A program made the translations under genes and the position numbers. A stretch of DNA of 18,862 bases from Paracoccaceae bacterium (GTDB lineage Bacteria; Pseudomonadota; Alphaproteobacteria; Rhodobacterales; Rhodobacteraceae), in the NCBI GenBank assembly GCA_015487255.1, contig WFQA01000001.1:1-18862 (forward strand). Direction: 5' to 3'. The stretch's first letter is position 1. Each line of letters begins with the position of its first letter. The notes beneath the pieces were generated by a model. That model was not told the origin of the DNA, made no database searches, and was given only the letters and a program-made list of their open reading frames with translations. Of this stretch, positions 1 through 8,805 are shown in pieces.

Positions 1-3000
1 CCGCCGCCTTGCGGTTGGCAACCCTGATCACCCGTGGCTGGCCGTTCAACTCAAAGAAAACCTTGGCGTCACCATCATCATTGGTTTCGCCCACTGCCTG
101 CAGGCGGATCTCCAGGGTTTTGCCGGGGTCGATCTCAACGCTGATCTCCTCACGTGGCTGCATACCGTAAAAGAATGTCTTGGTTGGCAGGGTGCGCACC
201 GGGCCATATTTGCGGTGCCGCCCCATGTAATCCAGAAATACTTTTGGATACATCAGATAGCCGCACAGATCCTCGTCATCTACGGCAAAGCCCTCTAGCT
301 GGTCAGTAAGCTCGGCGCGCACCGCATCCAGATCTGCGGAAGGCATGCGCTTGCCGGGGCGCTCGGTATTCGGCGCCTCGCCCTTCAGCACCTTGGCGAC
401 AAACGCCGGCGGAAAGCCACCCGGAGGCTGGCCGAGATTGCCGCGCATCATGTCGATTACGCTGTCGGGAAAGGCCACATCCACCGCAGGGTCCTCCACC
501 TGTTCGCGGCTCAGCCCCTGGCTAACCATCATCAGCGCCATATCCCCCACCACTTTTGAGCTTGGCGTAACCTTGACGATATCGCCAAACATCGCGTTTA
601 CATCCGCATAGGCCTGCGCCACCTCGTGCCAGCGCTCTTCCAACCCGAGGCTGCGCGCCTGTGCCTTCAGGTTGGTGAACTGCCCGCCGGGCATTTCGTG
701 CAGGTAAACCTCGGAGGCAGGCGCCTTGGTGCCACTTTCAAAAGCCGCGTATTGGCAGCGCACCGCCTCCCAGTAATCCGAGATCTGGCGGATCAGATCA
801 ATATCCAACCCGGTGTCGCGGTCAGTGTTGCGCAGGGCTTCCACGATAGAGCCAAGGCAGGGCTGGCTGGTGCCGCCCGAAAACGCATCCATCGCCGCAT
901 CAACCGCATCCACCCCGGCCTCGGAAGCGGCCAGAATGGTCGCCGCCGCAATGCCGGATGTATCATGGGTATGAAAATGGATCGGCAGGCCGACCTCCTC
1001 CTTCAGGGCCTTGATCAGCACCGTGGCGGCGGCGGGTTTGAGCAGGCCCGCCATGTCTTTCAGGCCAAGGATATGCGCACCGGCGGCTTTCAGCTCCTTG
1101 CCCATATGCACGTAATACTTCAAGTCATATTTGGCGCGATCCGGGTTCAGTATATCGCCGGTATAGCAGATCGCAGCCTCACACAGCTTGCCGCTCTCAA
1201 CCACCGCATCCATCGCCACGCGCATGTTTTCCACCCAGTTCAGGCTGTCAAACACCCGAAACACATCCACCCCGGTTTCGGCCGATTGCGCCACGAATTT
1301 CTGCACCACATTATCGGGATAATTGGTATAGCCCACCCCGTTGCTGGCGCGCAGCAGCATCTGGATCAGCATATTGGGCATGCGCGCCCGAAGGTCCCGC
1401 AAGCGCTGCCACGGGCATTCCTGCAAAAAGCGGTAAGCCACATCAAAGGTTGCCCCGCCCCAGGCCTCGACGCTGAAAAGCTGTGGCAGATTACGGGCAT
1501 AGCTCCCGGCCACATTCAGCATATCGATGGAGCGCATCCGGGTGGCGAGCAGGCTTTGGTGCCCGTCGCGCATGGTGGTATCGGTGAGCAAAAGCTGCTT
1601 TTGCGCCAGCATCCAATCCGCCACCGCCTCTGCGCCTTTTTCCTGCAACAGGTTGCGCGTGCCGTAGGGTGCGTGCTCTGCACGCACCGCTGGCACCACC
1701 GGCTGCCGGGCATGCGCGGCAGGCTTATTGCGCCCCTCGGTCTCGGGGTGGCCGTTCACGGTAATATCGGCGATATAGGTCAGTATCTTCGTCGCCCTGT
1801 CCCGGCGCTTTTTAATAGTGAACAGCGCAGGCGTATTATCGATGAATTTGGTGGTGTAGGTATCGTTGAGGAAGGTTTCATGCTTCAGCAGATTTTCGAC
1901 AAAGGCGATATTGGTGCTCACCCCCCTGATGCGAAACTCGCGCAAGGCGCGATCCATGCGGGCAATCGCCGCCTCGGGCGTTGGGGCCCATGCGGTGACC
2001 TTTTCCAACAGGCTGTCATAATAGCGGGTGATAACAGCGCCCGAGTAAGCCGTGCCGCCATCAAGGCGGATCCCCATACCGGTTGCCCCCCGATACGCGG
2101 TGATGCGGCCATAATCGGGGATAAAATTGTTCTGCGGGTCCTCGGTGGTGATCCGGCATTGCAGCGCGTGGCCGTTGAGGGTGATCTCTGCCTGTGAAGC
2201 CTTGCCGGTGGCCTCTTCAATGCTGCGCCCCTCGGCAATCAGGATCTGGGCGCGCACGATGTCTATGCCGGTCACCTCCTCGGTCACCGTATGCTCCACC
2301 TGCACGCGGGGATTGACCTCGATGAAAAAGAACTCCCCTGTGTCGATATCCATCAAAAACTCGACAGTGCCGGCGCATTCATAGCCAACATGAGCGCATA
2401 TTTTGCGGCCCAACGCGCAAAGCTCCTCGCGCTGCTTCTGGCTCAGATATGGCGCGGGCGCCCGCTCCACCACCTTTTGGTTGCGCCGCTGCACCGAGCA
2501 ATCCCGCTCCCACAGGTGGTAGATCTGCCCGTGGCTGTCACCCAGTATCTGCACCTCGACATGGCGGGCCTTTTGCACCAGCCGCTCGAGATACCCCTCA
2601 CCATTGCCAAAGGCGGCCTCGGCCTCGCGACGGCCCTCCAGCACCATGGTTTCCAGCTCATCCGGCCCCATGATCGGGCGCATGCCGCGCCCACCGCCGC
2701 CCCAGCTGGCTTTCAGCATAAACGGATAGCCAACCGCATCGGCCATGCGCCGCACTTCGTCCATATCGTCGGGCAGCACATCGGTGGCGGGCACCACCGG
2801 CACCCCGGCCTCGATCGCCACGCGCCGCGCCGAGGCCTTGTCGCCCAGCTTGCGCATGGTGGCGGCTTTCGGGCCGATGAAGGTGATATTGGCCGCATCG
2901 CAGGCATCAACAAAATCCGGGTTTTCCGAGAGCAGCCCATAGCCGGGGTGAATCGCATCCGCCCCGCAGGCGCGGGCCACGCGGATGATCTCCTCAATCG

Positions 3001-3193
3001 AAAGATAAGCCGCCACCGGGCCAAGCCCCGCGCCAATCCGGTAGGCCTCATCAGCCTTAAAACGGTGCAGGCCGAGCTTGTCCTCCTCGGCATAAACCGC
3101 CACGGTGCGCTTGCCCATTTCATTGGCGGCGCGCATGATGCGGATGGCGATTTCACCACGATTGGCAATAAGGATTTTGGAGAAGTTTTTCAT
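1..3193 (-). CDS. pyc: Pyruvate carboxylase, C-terminus cut by window edge
   Basis: Makes oxaloacetate from pyruvate, bicarbonate and ATP with a biotin cofactor, refilling the TCA cycle in the cytoplasm. The reading frame is open from the ATG at 3191-3193 to the window edge, giving 1064 residues; the family is usually about 1145. Visible domains are an N-terminal biotin carboxylase (starts MKNFSKILIANRGEIAIRIM; ATP-grasp glycine loop KASWGGGGRG at 161-170; EVNPRVQVEHT at 292-302), then a carboxyltransferase domain (DTTMRDGHQSLL near 538, LKDMAGLLKP near 709, HFHTHDTSGI near 740), then the linking domain. Only the terminal biotinyl domain, with its lysine, is missing because it lies outside the window. 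A GAGG sequence about 9 nt before the ATG can serve as ribosome site. A palindrome 58 nt upstream is a candidate operator. The single-polypeptide BC-CT order separates it from two-subunit oxaloacetate decarboxylases. Confidence 0.97.
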   Translation of the reverse strand, partial: MKNFSKILIANRGEIAIRIMRAANEMGKRTVAVYAEEDKLGLHRFKADEAYRIGAGLGPVAAYLSIEEIIRVARACGADAIHPGYGLLSENPDFVDACDAANITFIGPKAATMRKLGDKASARRVAIEAGVPVVPATDVLPDDMDEVRRMADAVGYPFMLKASWGGGGRGMRPIMGPDELETMVLEGRREAEAAFGNGEGYLERLVQKARHVEVQILGDSHGQIYHLWERDCSVQRRNQKVVERAPAPYLSQKQREELCALGRKICAHVGYECAGTVEFLMDIDTGEFFFIEVNPRVQVEHTVTEEVTGIDIVRAQILIAEGRSIEEATGKASQAEITLNGHALQCRITTEDPQNNFIPDYGRITAYRGATGMGIRLDGGTAYSGAVITRYYDSLLEKVTAWAPTPEAAIARMDRALREFRIRGVSTNIAFVENLLKHETFLNDTYTTKFIDNTPALFTIKKRRDRATKILTYIADITVNGHPETEGRNKPAAHARQPVVPAVRAEHAPYGTRNLLQEKGAEAVADWMLAQKQLLLTDTTMRDGHQSLLATRMRSIDMLNVAGSYARNLPQLFSVEAWGGATFDVAYRFLQECPWQRLRDLRARMPNMLIQMLLRASNGVGYTNYPDNVVQKFVAQSAETGVDVFRVFDSLNWVENMRVAMDAVVESGKLCEAAICYTGDILNPDRAKYDLKYYVHMGKELKAAGAHILGLKDMAGLLKPAAATVLIKALKEEVGLPIHFHTHDTSGIAAATILAASEAGVDAVDAAMDAFSGGTSQPCLGSIVEALRNTDRDTGLDIDLIRQISDYWEAVRCQYAAFESGTKAPASEVYLHEMPGGQFTNLKAQARSLGLEERWHEVAQAYADVNAMFGDIVKVTPSSKVVGDMALMMVSQGLSREQVEDPAVDVAFPDSVIDMMRGNLGQPPGGFPPAFVAKVLKGEAPNTERPGKRMPSADLDAVRAELTDQLEGFAVDDEDLCGYLMYPKVFLDYMGRHRKYGPVRTLPTKTFFYGMQPREEISVEIDPGKTLEIRLQAVGETNDDGDAKVFFELNGQPRVIRVANRKAA

Positions 3194-3250
3194 CACAGGG
3201 CCTCATCTGTTGGTAGAGTTTTGTCCTCTTCTACCCTCCACATGCGCATA

Positions 3251-3269
3251 TTGCAATGCAGCATTGCAA
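3251..3269. promoter_or_regulatory. Perfect 19-bp palindrome, candidate operator of pyc
   Basis: The sequence TTGCAATGCAGCATTGCAA is a perfect inverted repeat of two 9-base arms around a central A, in the 91-bp gap between the small exported protein gene and pyc. It contains two TTGCAA half-sites 13 bp apart. Paired TTTGCAAA-like sites are known targets of short-chain-acyl-CoA (ScfR/RamB/PccR-type) regulators in Rhodobacter and actinobacteria, so such a regulator is one candidate, but the spacing is not identical. There is no T-run beside it, which argues against a terminator. Confidence 0.5.
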
Positions 3270-3284
3270 GTGCAGCATAGCCTG

Positions 3285-3767
3285 TTATCTCGCAAAGCCC
3301 GGATTTTGGCGCACGAAGCGCTCGATAAGTTGCGCAGCGTAATAGCCCTGCCGCGCCGCCGGGCTGGCCGGGGTGCCATAGGTGGCGGCGTAACGGTTCT
3401 CGAAATCCAGCGCGACGAGCGCCGCCCAGGCGATGGAGGGCCTGAGCGCATCGCTGCCGATCTCCTTTTGCACGCTGACTGCGGGGAACTCCCCGGCATC
3501 GAGCAACACCACAATATTCATACCCGCCGGCAACTCCTCCCCCGGCTCAGCGCTGAAAATATAAACATCCAGCCCACCCAGATGCCCGTCTGATTCCTCG
3601 CCTGCATGGGCGTCACGCTCCAATGTGGCAAGGCGAAACCCGTCATAAGCCCCGCTTTCCCTGACAGCCTCGCCCACCAGCGCCACGTTAAACGAATGCG
3701 CCTGCGCCGCCAGCCCGGCGCCAACCAGCGCCATGGCCAGCCCAAAGGTTGCCAATATCCGCTTCAT
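3285..3767 (-). CDS. Small exported protein of unknown function, possibly a truncated type-1 periplasmic binding-like domain
   Basis: 160 residues. The N-terminus MKRILATFGLAMALVGAGLAAQA is a clear signal peptide with likely cleavage after AQA at residue 23, so the protein should be periplasmic. The mature part begins HSFNVALVGEAV and includes DGFRLATLERDAHAGEESDG, GLDVYIFSA and MNIVVLLD, which loosely resembles the first strand-helix units of type-1 periplasmic binding proteins; at this length it cannot be a full two-lobe receptor. There are no cysteines and no catalytic motif that I recognise. The frame stays open upstream to 3830, but I chose the start at 3767 because it begins the signal peptide, has AAGGGGAAAG just ahead, and lies downstream of a good promoter; the longer form would start upstream of that promoter. 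It is transcribed in the same direction as pyc, 91 bp ahead of it. Function is not known to me. Confidence 0.72.
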   Translation of the reverse strand: MKRILATFGLAMALVGAGLAAQAHSFNVALVGEAVRESGAYDGFRLATLERDAHAGEESDGHLGGLDVYIFSAEPGEELPAGMNIVVLLDAGEFPAVSVQKEIGSDALRPSIAWAALVALDFENRYAATYGTPASPAARQGYYAAQLIERFVRQNPGFAR

Positions 3768-3789
3768 GTGCTTTCCCCTTTTTTTTGCA

Positions 3790-3818
3790 ACCATAGCGCA
3801 TTTTTCGCTTTGGGTCAA
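3790..3818 (-). promoter_or_regulatory. Sigma-70-type promoter of the small exported protein gene, overlapped by an inverted repeat
   Basis: On the minus strand TTGACC (3818-3813) and TATGGT (3795-3790) are separated by exactly 17 bp, a good vegetative -35/-10 pair. Transcription would start near 3783, about 15 nt before the chosen ATG. The -35 box lies inside the inverted repeat GCTTTG-GGT-CAAAGC at 3807-3821, a possible repressor site. Confidence 0.55.
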
Positions 3819-3882
3819 AGCTCGGAACATTTACAGAACAACCCCCTTTAACATTCCGCTCAACTAGGTTAGTTTCCGCTTT

Positions 3883-6216
3883 ATGAGTGACTGGGACTTC
3901 AATGAATCGGATGCCTTCGAGGCTGCCGTGCCACTATCAAGGCAGGCAATGGGGGCGCGGCCTGTGGCTTATATGGACGGGCTGAACCCCGAGCAAAAGC
4001 AAGCTGTGGAAAAGCTCGACGGGCCGGTTTTGCTGCTGGCAGGGGCAGGCGCCGGCAAGACCAAAGCGCTGACCGCGCGCATTGCGCATTTGCTGCATAC
4101 CGGACGCGCACGGCCCAACGAGATTTTGGCGGTGACGTTTACCAACAAAGCCGCCCGCGAGATGAAGGAGCGGGTGGGCAAAAACCTTGGTGGCACGGTG
4201 GAAGGCGTGCCTTGGCTGGGCACGTTTCATTCGATTTGTGTAAAACTTTTGCGCCGCCATGCCGAGCTGGTCGGCCTGAAAAGCAGCTTTACGATTCTGG
4301 ATACCGATGACCAGCTCCGCCTGCTCAAACAACTGATCCGCGCCGAGAATATCGACGAAAAACGCTACCCGCCGCGCATGCTGGCGGGCATTATCGACCG
4401 CTGGAAAAATCAGGCGCTGACCCCCTCCAAGGTGCCAAGCAGCGAGGCCGGGGCCTTTAACCGGCGCGGGGTGGCGCTTTACGAAGCCTATCAGGCCCGC
4501 CTCACCATCCTGAACGCGGTGGATTTTGGTGATTTGCTGCTGCATATGGTGCAGATATTTCAGGGCTATCCGGATATTCTGGCCAAGTATCAGAGCTGGT
4601 TCAAATATATTCTGGTCGACGAGTATCAGGATACCAATATCGCGCAATACCTGTGGTTGCGGCTGCTGGCAAGCGGCCATAAAAACATCTGCTGTGTGGG
4701 CGATGATGACCAGTCGATCTACGGCTGGCGCGGGGCCGAAGTGGGTAATATCCTGCGCTTCGAGCAGGATTTCCCCGGCGCGCATGTGGTGCGGCTGGAG
4801 CAGAATTACCGCTCCACCCCGCATATTCTGGCGGCTGCGGCGGGGGTGATTGCCGCCAACGAGGGGCGGCTGGGAAAGACACTCTGGACAGCGGAAAAAC
4901 AAGGTGAAAAACTGCGGCTGATCGGCCATTGGGATGGCGAGGAGGAGGCGCGCTGGATTGGCGAGGAGGTCGAGGCCTATCAGCGCGGCACCCGGGGGCT
5001 GGCGCCGGTTTCGCCCAATGACATGGCTATTTTAGTGCGCGCCTCCCACCAGATGCGGCATTTTGAGGACCGCTTCATGGCCATCGGTATTCCTTACCGG
5101 GTGATCGGCGGGCCGCGCTTTTACGAGCGTTTGGAAATTCGCGATGCGATGGCCTATTTTCGGGTGGTGGTCAGCCCTGACGACGGCATGGCTTTTGAGC
5201 GTATTGTCAACACGCCCAAGCGCGGGCTGGGCGATAAAGCCCTGCAAACCATTGCCAAAGTGGCGCGGGAAAACGGGGTTTCTCCCTATGAGGGCGCGCG
5301 GATCGTGCTGACCGAAAAGACGCTGCCCGCACGGGCGTGTAATAGCCTGAATGGGGTGATAGAGAGCTTTGAGCGTTGGCGGGCAGCGCTTGAAAACGGC
5401 GATGATTTCATCCGGTTGGCCGAGACCATTCTGGATGAAAGCGGCTATATGGACCGCTGGAAAAACGACAAGAGCATCGAGGCCGAGGGGCGGATTGAAA
5501 ACCTGAAGGAGTTGATCAAGGCATTGGAAAGCTTTGAAAACCTGCAAGGGTTTTTGGAGCATGTGAGCCTGGTGATGGAAAACGCCCAGACCGATAGCGA
5601 GGAAAAAGTCAGCATCATGACCCTGCACGCCGCCAAAGGCTTGGAGTTTCCCTGTGTGTTTCTGCCGGGCTGGGAGGACGGGCTTTTCCCGAGCCAGCGC
5701 TCGATGGATGAAAGCGGCCTGAAGGGCGAGGAGGAGGAGCGGCGGCTGGCTTATGTTGGCATCACCCGCGCCGAAAAATACTGCACCATTTCCTTTGTGG
5801 CCAACCGGATGCTGCATGGCCGCTGGCAAAATGCCCTGCCCTCGCGCTTTATTGACGAATTGCCCGAAGCCCATGTGGAGGTGCTGACCCCGCCGGGGCT
5901 TTATGGCGGCAATTACGGCGCGGCAGCCCCCAAAAGCCGGATCGAAGCGCAGGTTGCGCAGGCTGATACCTACCGCTCGCCCGGCTGGCAGCGGTTGCAA
6001 AACCACCCGCAGCGCCACACAGCCCCTCAGACGCGGCAGAGGGTGGAGGATGCGGTGCCCGTATTTGAGATGGGCGAGCGGGTGTTTCATCAGAAATTCG
6101 GTTATGGCGCGGTGCTGGCGGCGGATGGCGACAAGCTCAGCATCGCTTTTGAGAAATCCGGCACCAAAAACGTGATGGCCGGCTATGTGACCCGCGCCGA
6201 TGATCTGCCGTTTTAG
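3883..6216 (+). CDS. uvrD: UvrD/PcrA-type superfamily 1A DNA helicase
   Basis: ATP-driven 3'-5' DNA helicase of the UvrD/PcrA/Rep family, acting in nucleotide excision repair, mismatch repair and removal of stalled complexes. It has 777 residues, normal for the family. All helicase motifs are present in order: Q motif LNPEQKQAV (34-42), Walker A AGAGAGKT (53-60), Ia AVTFTNKAAREM (83-94), Walker B DEYQDT (246-251), III GDDDQSIYGWRGA (273-285), IV QNYRS (307-311), V IMTLHAAKGLEFP (578-590), VI VGITRAEK (625-632). The C-terminal part, about 726-774, has the small FGYGAVLA-type Tudor-like domain that binds RNA polymerase in PcrA/UvrD; this, and the absence of RecB nuclease motifs, favours UvrD/PcrA over Rep or AddA. 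There is no strong ribosome site before the ATG. The gene is divergent from the small exported protein gene. The following 238 bp contain no clear terminator. Confidence 0.96.
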   Translation: MSDWDFNESDAFEAAVPLSRQAMGARPVAYMDGLNPEQKQAVEKLDGPVLLLAGAGAGKTKALTARIAHLLHTGRARPNEILAVTFTNKAAREMKERVGKNLGGTVEGVPWLGTFHSICVKLLRRHAELVGLKSSFTILDTDDQLRLLKQLIRAENIDEKRYPPRMLAGIIDRWKNQALTPSKVPSSEAGAFNRRGVALYEAYQARLTILNAVDFGDLLLHMVQIFQGYPDILAKYQSWFKYILVDEYQDTNIAQYLWLRLLASGHKNICCVGDDDQSIYGWRGAEVGNILRFEQDFPGAHVVRLEQNYRSTPHILAAAAGVIAANEGRLGKTLWTAEKQGEKLRLIGHWDGEEEARWIGEEVEAYQRGTRGLAPVSPNDMAILVRASHQMRHFEDRFMAIGIPYRVIGGPRFYERLEIRDAMAYFRVVVSPDDGMAFERIVNTPKRGLGDKALQTIAKVARENGVSPYEGARIVLTEKTLPARACNSLNGVIESFERWRAALENGDDFIRLAETILDESGYMDRWKNDKSIEAEGRIENLKELIKALESFENLQGFLEHVSLVMENAQTDSEEKVSIMTLHAAKGLEFPCVFLPGWEDGLFPSQRSMDESGLKGEEEERRLAYVGITRAEKYCTISFVANRMLHGRWQNALPSRFIDELPEAHVEVLTPPGLYGGNYGAAAPKSRIEAQVAQADTYRSPGWQRLQNHPQRHTAPQTRQRVEDAVPVFEMGERVFHQKFGYGAVLAADGDKLSIAFEKSGTKNVMAGYVTRADDLPF

Positions 6217-6454
6217 CGCGGCAAGGGGACGCTGGCCGGAAAGCGGATGGCACTTGGCGGGCCATGGCCACAAAAAACCATATAAAGCCGAATTCTTGCC
6301 CGAAACTCATGAAAACTGGCTAACCCCTCTTGCAGCTTCATTTATTTTTGATCTAATGGGTTGATTGAATAGTAGGATGCTTTACTAAAGAGTCCACGTT
6401 ATGGACCCGTGCGGCATTTTTGGCCGCTGCCCAACCTTCGCCACGGAGAACCCG
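6217..6454 (+). other. Intergenic leader of the BMP genes with two small hairpins
   Basis: The 238-bp gap between uvrD and the first BMP gene is more AT-rich toward its right end. Just before the coding start are two short perfect hairpins: GTCCA-cgtta-TGGAC at 6392-6406 and GCGGC-atttttg-GCCGC at 6411-6427. They would fall in the 5' untranslated leader. A promoter should be in the AT-rich part near 6340-6390, but I cannot pick a convincing -35/-10 pair. No riboswitch class is recognised. Confidence 0.35.
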
Positions 6455-7540
6455 ATGCGCCTTTTTGCATTTCTGTTTGTGTTGACCAGTTTTTTTGTGT
6501 CCCCCCTCGGGCTTATGGCGCAGGAAGCCGAGCCTCCCAAAATCGCTTTTCTCTATATCTCGCCGGCTGATGACCCTACCGGCTGGACCCGCCAGCACGA
6601 GCGCGGGCGCCGTTCGGCCTCGGCATTTTTTGGCCCCAAGGCCCAGCTGGATTATTTCGACAACATCCCCGATAGCGAAACCGCCCTGCCGCTGCTGCGC
6701 CAGCTCGCGGAAGACGGCTATGACATGTTTTTCCTCACCTCGATCCTTTATCAAAACGCGGCCATCAATCTGGCCTATGAATACCCGGATGTGAAAATCG
6801 AAGTGGCCACCGGCTATGTGCGCACCGAAAATCTGGCGACCTATTCCGCACGGTTTTACGAAGGGCGCGTGGTGCACGGCATTATTGGCGGCAGCATGAC
6901 CAAGACCAACAAAATCGGCTATATCGCTTCGCTGCCCACGCCTGAAGTGCTGCGCGGCATCAATGCCGCCTTTCTGGCCGCGCGCTCGGTCAACCCCGAT
7001 GTGGAGTTCGAGATCACCTGGATAAACAGCTATTACAACCCCGAGCGTGAAGAACAGGCCGCGCGGGATCTTATCGCCAATGGTGCCGATGTGCTGATGC
7101 AGCACACCTATACCGCCCGCCCGATGGAAGTCGCCGAGGAACTGGGGGTCTGGGCCTTTGGCTGGTCATCCGAAATGCGCGAATTCGGCCCGAATGCCAG
7201 CCTGACCTCGACCATTGACCACTGGGGCCCGTATTACATCAAACGCATCCGCGCCCTGATTGACGGGGAGTGGGAAAATACCGATGTGGTCAACGGCATG
7301 GGCAGCAATACCCAGATCATCGGCCGGCTGTCGGAAGAAATTCCCAACCGGGTGACCCTGCTGGCATTGGACACGATCGCCAGGTTGCGCAGCGGCGAGA
7401 TCAATGCCTTCACCGGCCCGATCCGCCGCCAAAACGGCGATGGCTGGCTGGCAGCTGGCGAGGTGGCCTCGGAATCCGACCTGCTAATGATGGACTTCTT
7501 TGTTGAAGGATTGACAGGATTCATTCCTGAAAATCAATGA
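6455..7540 (+). CDS. BMP-family periplasmic binding protein, divergent paralogue (first of tandem pair)
   Basis: 361-residue exported solute-binding protein of the BMP/PnrA/Med family (type-1 periplasmic fold; many members bind nucleosides or bases). The start at 6455 is chosen because GGAGAA lies 4 nt upstream and the protein then opens with a signal peptide, MRLFAFLFVLTSFF to about MAQ at 21-23; an in-frame ATG at 6401 would add 18 unlikely residues. Family signatures include KIAFLYISPADDPTGW (29-44), DGYDMFF (87-93), ATGYVR (118-123), ARFYEGR (132-138), NKIGYIAS (152-159), RGINAAFLAARSVNPDVEF (167-185), and WGPYY (257-261). It is roughly 60% identical to the next gene, yet differs where the family is usually constant: GWTRQHE for GWTYxHD, ILYQN for FGYM, VATGY for HATGY, QHTYT for QHTDT, FGWSSEM for FGQASDM. 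A different ligand is therefore likely. No permease or ATPase is adjacent. Confidence 0.88.
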   Translation: MRLFAFLFVLTSFFVSPLGLMAQEAEPPKIAFLYISPADDPTGWTRQHERGRRSASAFFGPKAQLDYFDNIPDSETALPLLRQLAEDGYDMFFLTSILYQNAAINLAYEYPDVKIEVATGYVRTENLATYSARFYEGRVVHGIIGGSMTKTNKIGYIASLPTPEVLRGINAAFLAARSVNPDVEFEITWINSYYNPEREEQAARDLIANGADVLMQHTYTARPMEVAEELGVWAFGWSSEMREFGPNASLTSTIDHWGPYYIKRIRALIDGEWENTDVVNGMGSNTQIIGRLSEEIPNRVTLLALDTIARLRSGEINAFTGPIRRQNGDGWLAAGEVASESDLLMMDFFVEGLTGFIPENQ

Positions 7541-7695
7541 GATGCCGGCAAATGTTAAGAAATTACTAAAATATCAACCTAACCGGTTGCAAGAATGCAA
7601 AAGTCATGTCAATGTAGCATGGTAACTACCCTTATTTTAACAGTATTTCGCTTCAAATATGGCGTTCTAAAAGGCACCTACCCCCGGAGTTAAGC

Positions 7696-8769
7696 ATGCG
7701 CTCAACAATAAAAATATTTGCAGCTATGGTTTTGGCGCTCACGGCCCAGATGGTCAGCGCACAAGAGGTGCCCAAAATCGGTTTTATCTATATCTCGCCG
7801 GCGGATGACCCGATCGGCTGGACCTATGAGCATGATCGCGGGCGGCAGCAGGCGCAGGAATATTTTGGCAATGCGGTGCAGCTTGATTATTTCGAGAACA
7901 TCACCGAGGGTGAGGAGGGGCTGGCCAAGATGCGCGAATTGGCAGCGGATGGCTATGATATGATCTTCACCACATCCTTTGGCTATATGCAAGGCTCGAT
8001 CAGCGTGGCCTTTGAGAACCCGGAGGTGAAGATCGAGCACGCCACCGGCTATGTGCGCGCGGCCAATCTCTCCACCTATTCGATCCGGTTTTACGAAGGC
8101 AGGGTCTCACAGGGGATCATTGCCGGGCAGATGACCAAGAGCAATAAAATCGGCTATATCGCCTCTTTTCCCATCCCGGAGGTTATTCGCGGCATCAATG
8201 CTGCTTTTCTGGCGGCGCGCTCGGTCAACCCGGATGTGGAGTTCGAAATCCTCTGGATGTATTCTTGGTATAACCCCGAAGCCGAGGAAGCCGCCGCGCG
8301 CGAGTTGATCGCCAACGGGGCGGATGTGCTGATGCAGCACACGGATACAGCCGAGGCGATGAAAGTGGCCGAGGAGATGGGGGTGTTTGCCTTTGGGCAG
8401 GCTTCCGATATGCGGGCTTACGGGCCTGATGCGCAGCTTTCGGCCTCGGTCAATAACTGGGGGCCTTATTATATCGAGCGCATTCAGGCATTTTTGGATG
8501 GCACCTGGGAAAGCAAAGACACCTGGGGCGGGCTTTTTGACAATATGTTGGAAATCGCACCGTTTTCAGATAAGATTCCGGCCAGAGTGCAAGCGCAGGC
8601 GCAAGATGCGATCGAGCGGATCCGCACCGGGCGGTTGCACCCGTTTACCGGGCCGATACGCCGGCAGGATGGCAGCGGCTGGCTGGCGGCCGGAGAAGTG
8701 GCTTCGGATACGGATTTGCTGACGATGGGGTTCTTTGTGGAGGGTATAAACGGGGAAATCCCTCGCTGA
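7696..8769 (+). CDS. BMP-family periplasmic binding protein, canonical member (second of tandem pair)
   Basis: 357-residue exported binding protein of the BMP/PnrA family, likely for a nucleoside, base or related sugar, handing ligand to an ABC importer. GGAG at 7686-7689, 6 nt before the ATG, fixes the start. The signal peptide runs MRSTIKIFAAMVLALTAQMVSAQ with cleavage near residue 22. It keeps the conserved residues that its upstream paralogue lost: GWTYEHD (41-47), TTSFGYM (92-98), HATGYVR (115-121), QHTDTAEAM (214-222), FGQASDM (233-239), NNWGPYY (253-259), HPFTGPI (315-321). It lies 155 bp after the first paralogue, in an AT-rich gap that may hold its own promoter, and 36 bp before the PstS-OmpA gene, so those two are probably cotranscribed. 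The usual nupABC-type partners are absent from the window. Confidence 0.92.
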   Translation: MRSTIKIFAAMVLALTAQMVSAQEVPKIGFIYISPADDPIGWTYEHDRGRQQAQEYFGNAVQLDYFENITEGEEGLAKMRELAADGYDMIFTTSFGYMQGSISVAFENPEVKIEHATGYVRAANLSTYSIRFYEGRVSQGIIAGQMTKSNKIGYIASFPIPEVIRGINAAFLAARSVNPDVEFEILWMYSWYNPEAEEAAARELIANGADVLMQHTDTAEAMKVAEEMGVFAFGQASDMRAYGPDAQLSASVNNWGPYYIERIQAFLDGTWESKDTWGGLFDNMLEIAPFSDKIPARVQAQAQDAIERIRTGRLHPFTGPIRRQDGSGWLAAGEVASDTDLLTMGFFVEGINGEIPR

Positions 8770-8805
8770 TACGCGCAATTTGGGTTAGGATGGAACGAGA
8801 CAGGT

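Noticed and set aside
626..2197. Long open frame of 523 codons on the plus strand inside pyc
   Set aside because: It is the exact codon-phase antisense of pyruvate carboxylase; GC-rich coding DNA keeps that frame open. The product is His/Gly/Arg-rich with no recognisable domain.
6260..6269. GGCCATGGCC palindrome, also present at 10822-10831
   Set aside because: A 10-bp GC-rich palindrome twice in 19 kb is compatible with chance, and the flanks are unrelated.
5032..6273. Long open frame of 413 codons on the minus strand over uvrD
   Set aside because: Antisense shadow of a helicase with all motifs intact; composition is typical of a reversed reading and there is no ribosome site.
7541..7695. 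TTGCAA-like half-sites (7587-7592 and nearby TGCAA) between the BMP genes as an operator like that of pyc
   Set aside because: The half-sites are not symmetric and do not share the spacing of the pyc palindrome; the AT-rich gap makes chance matches likely.
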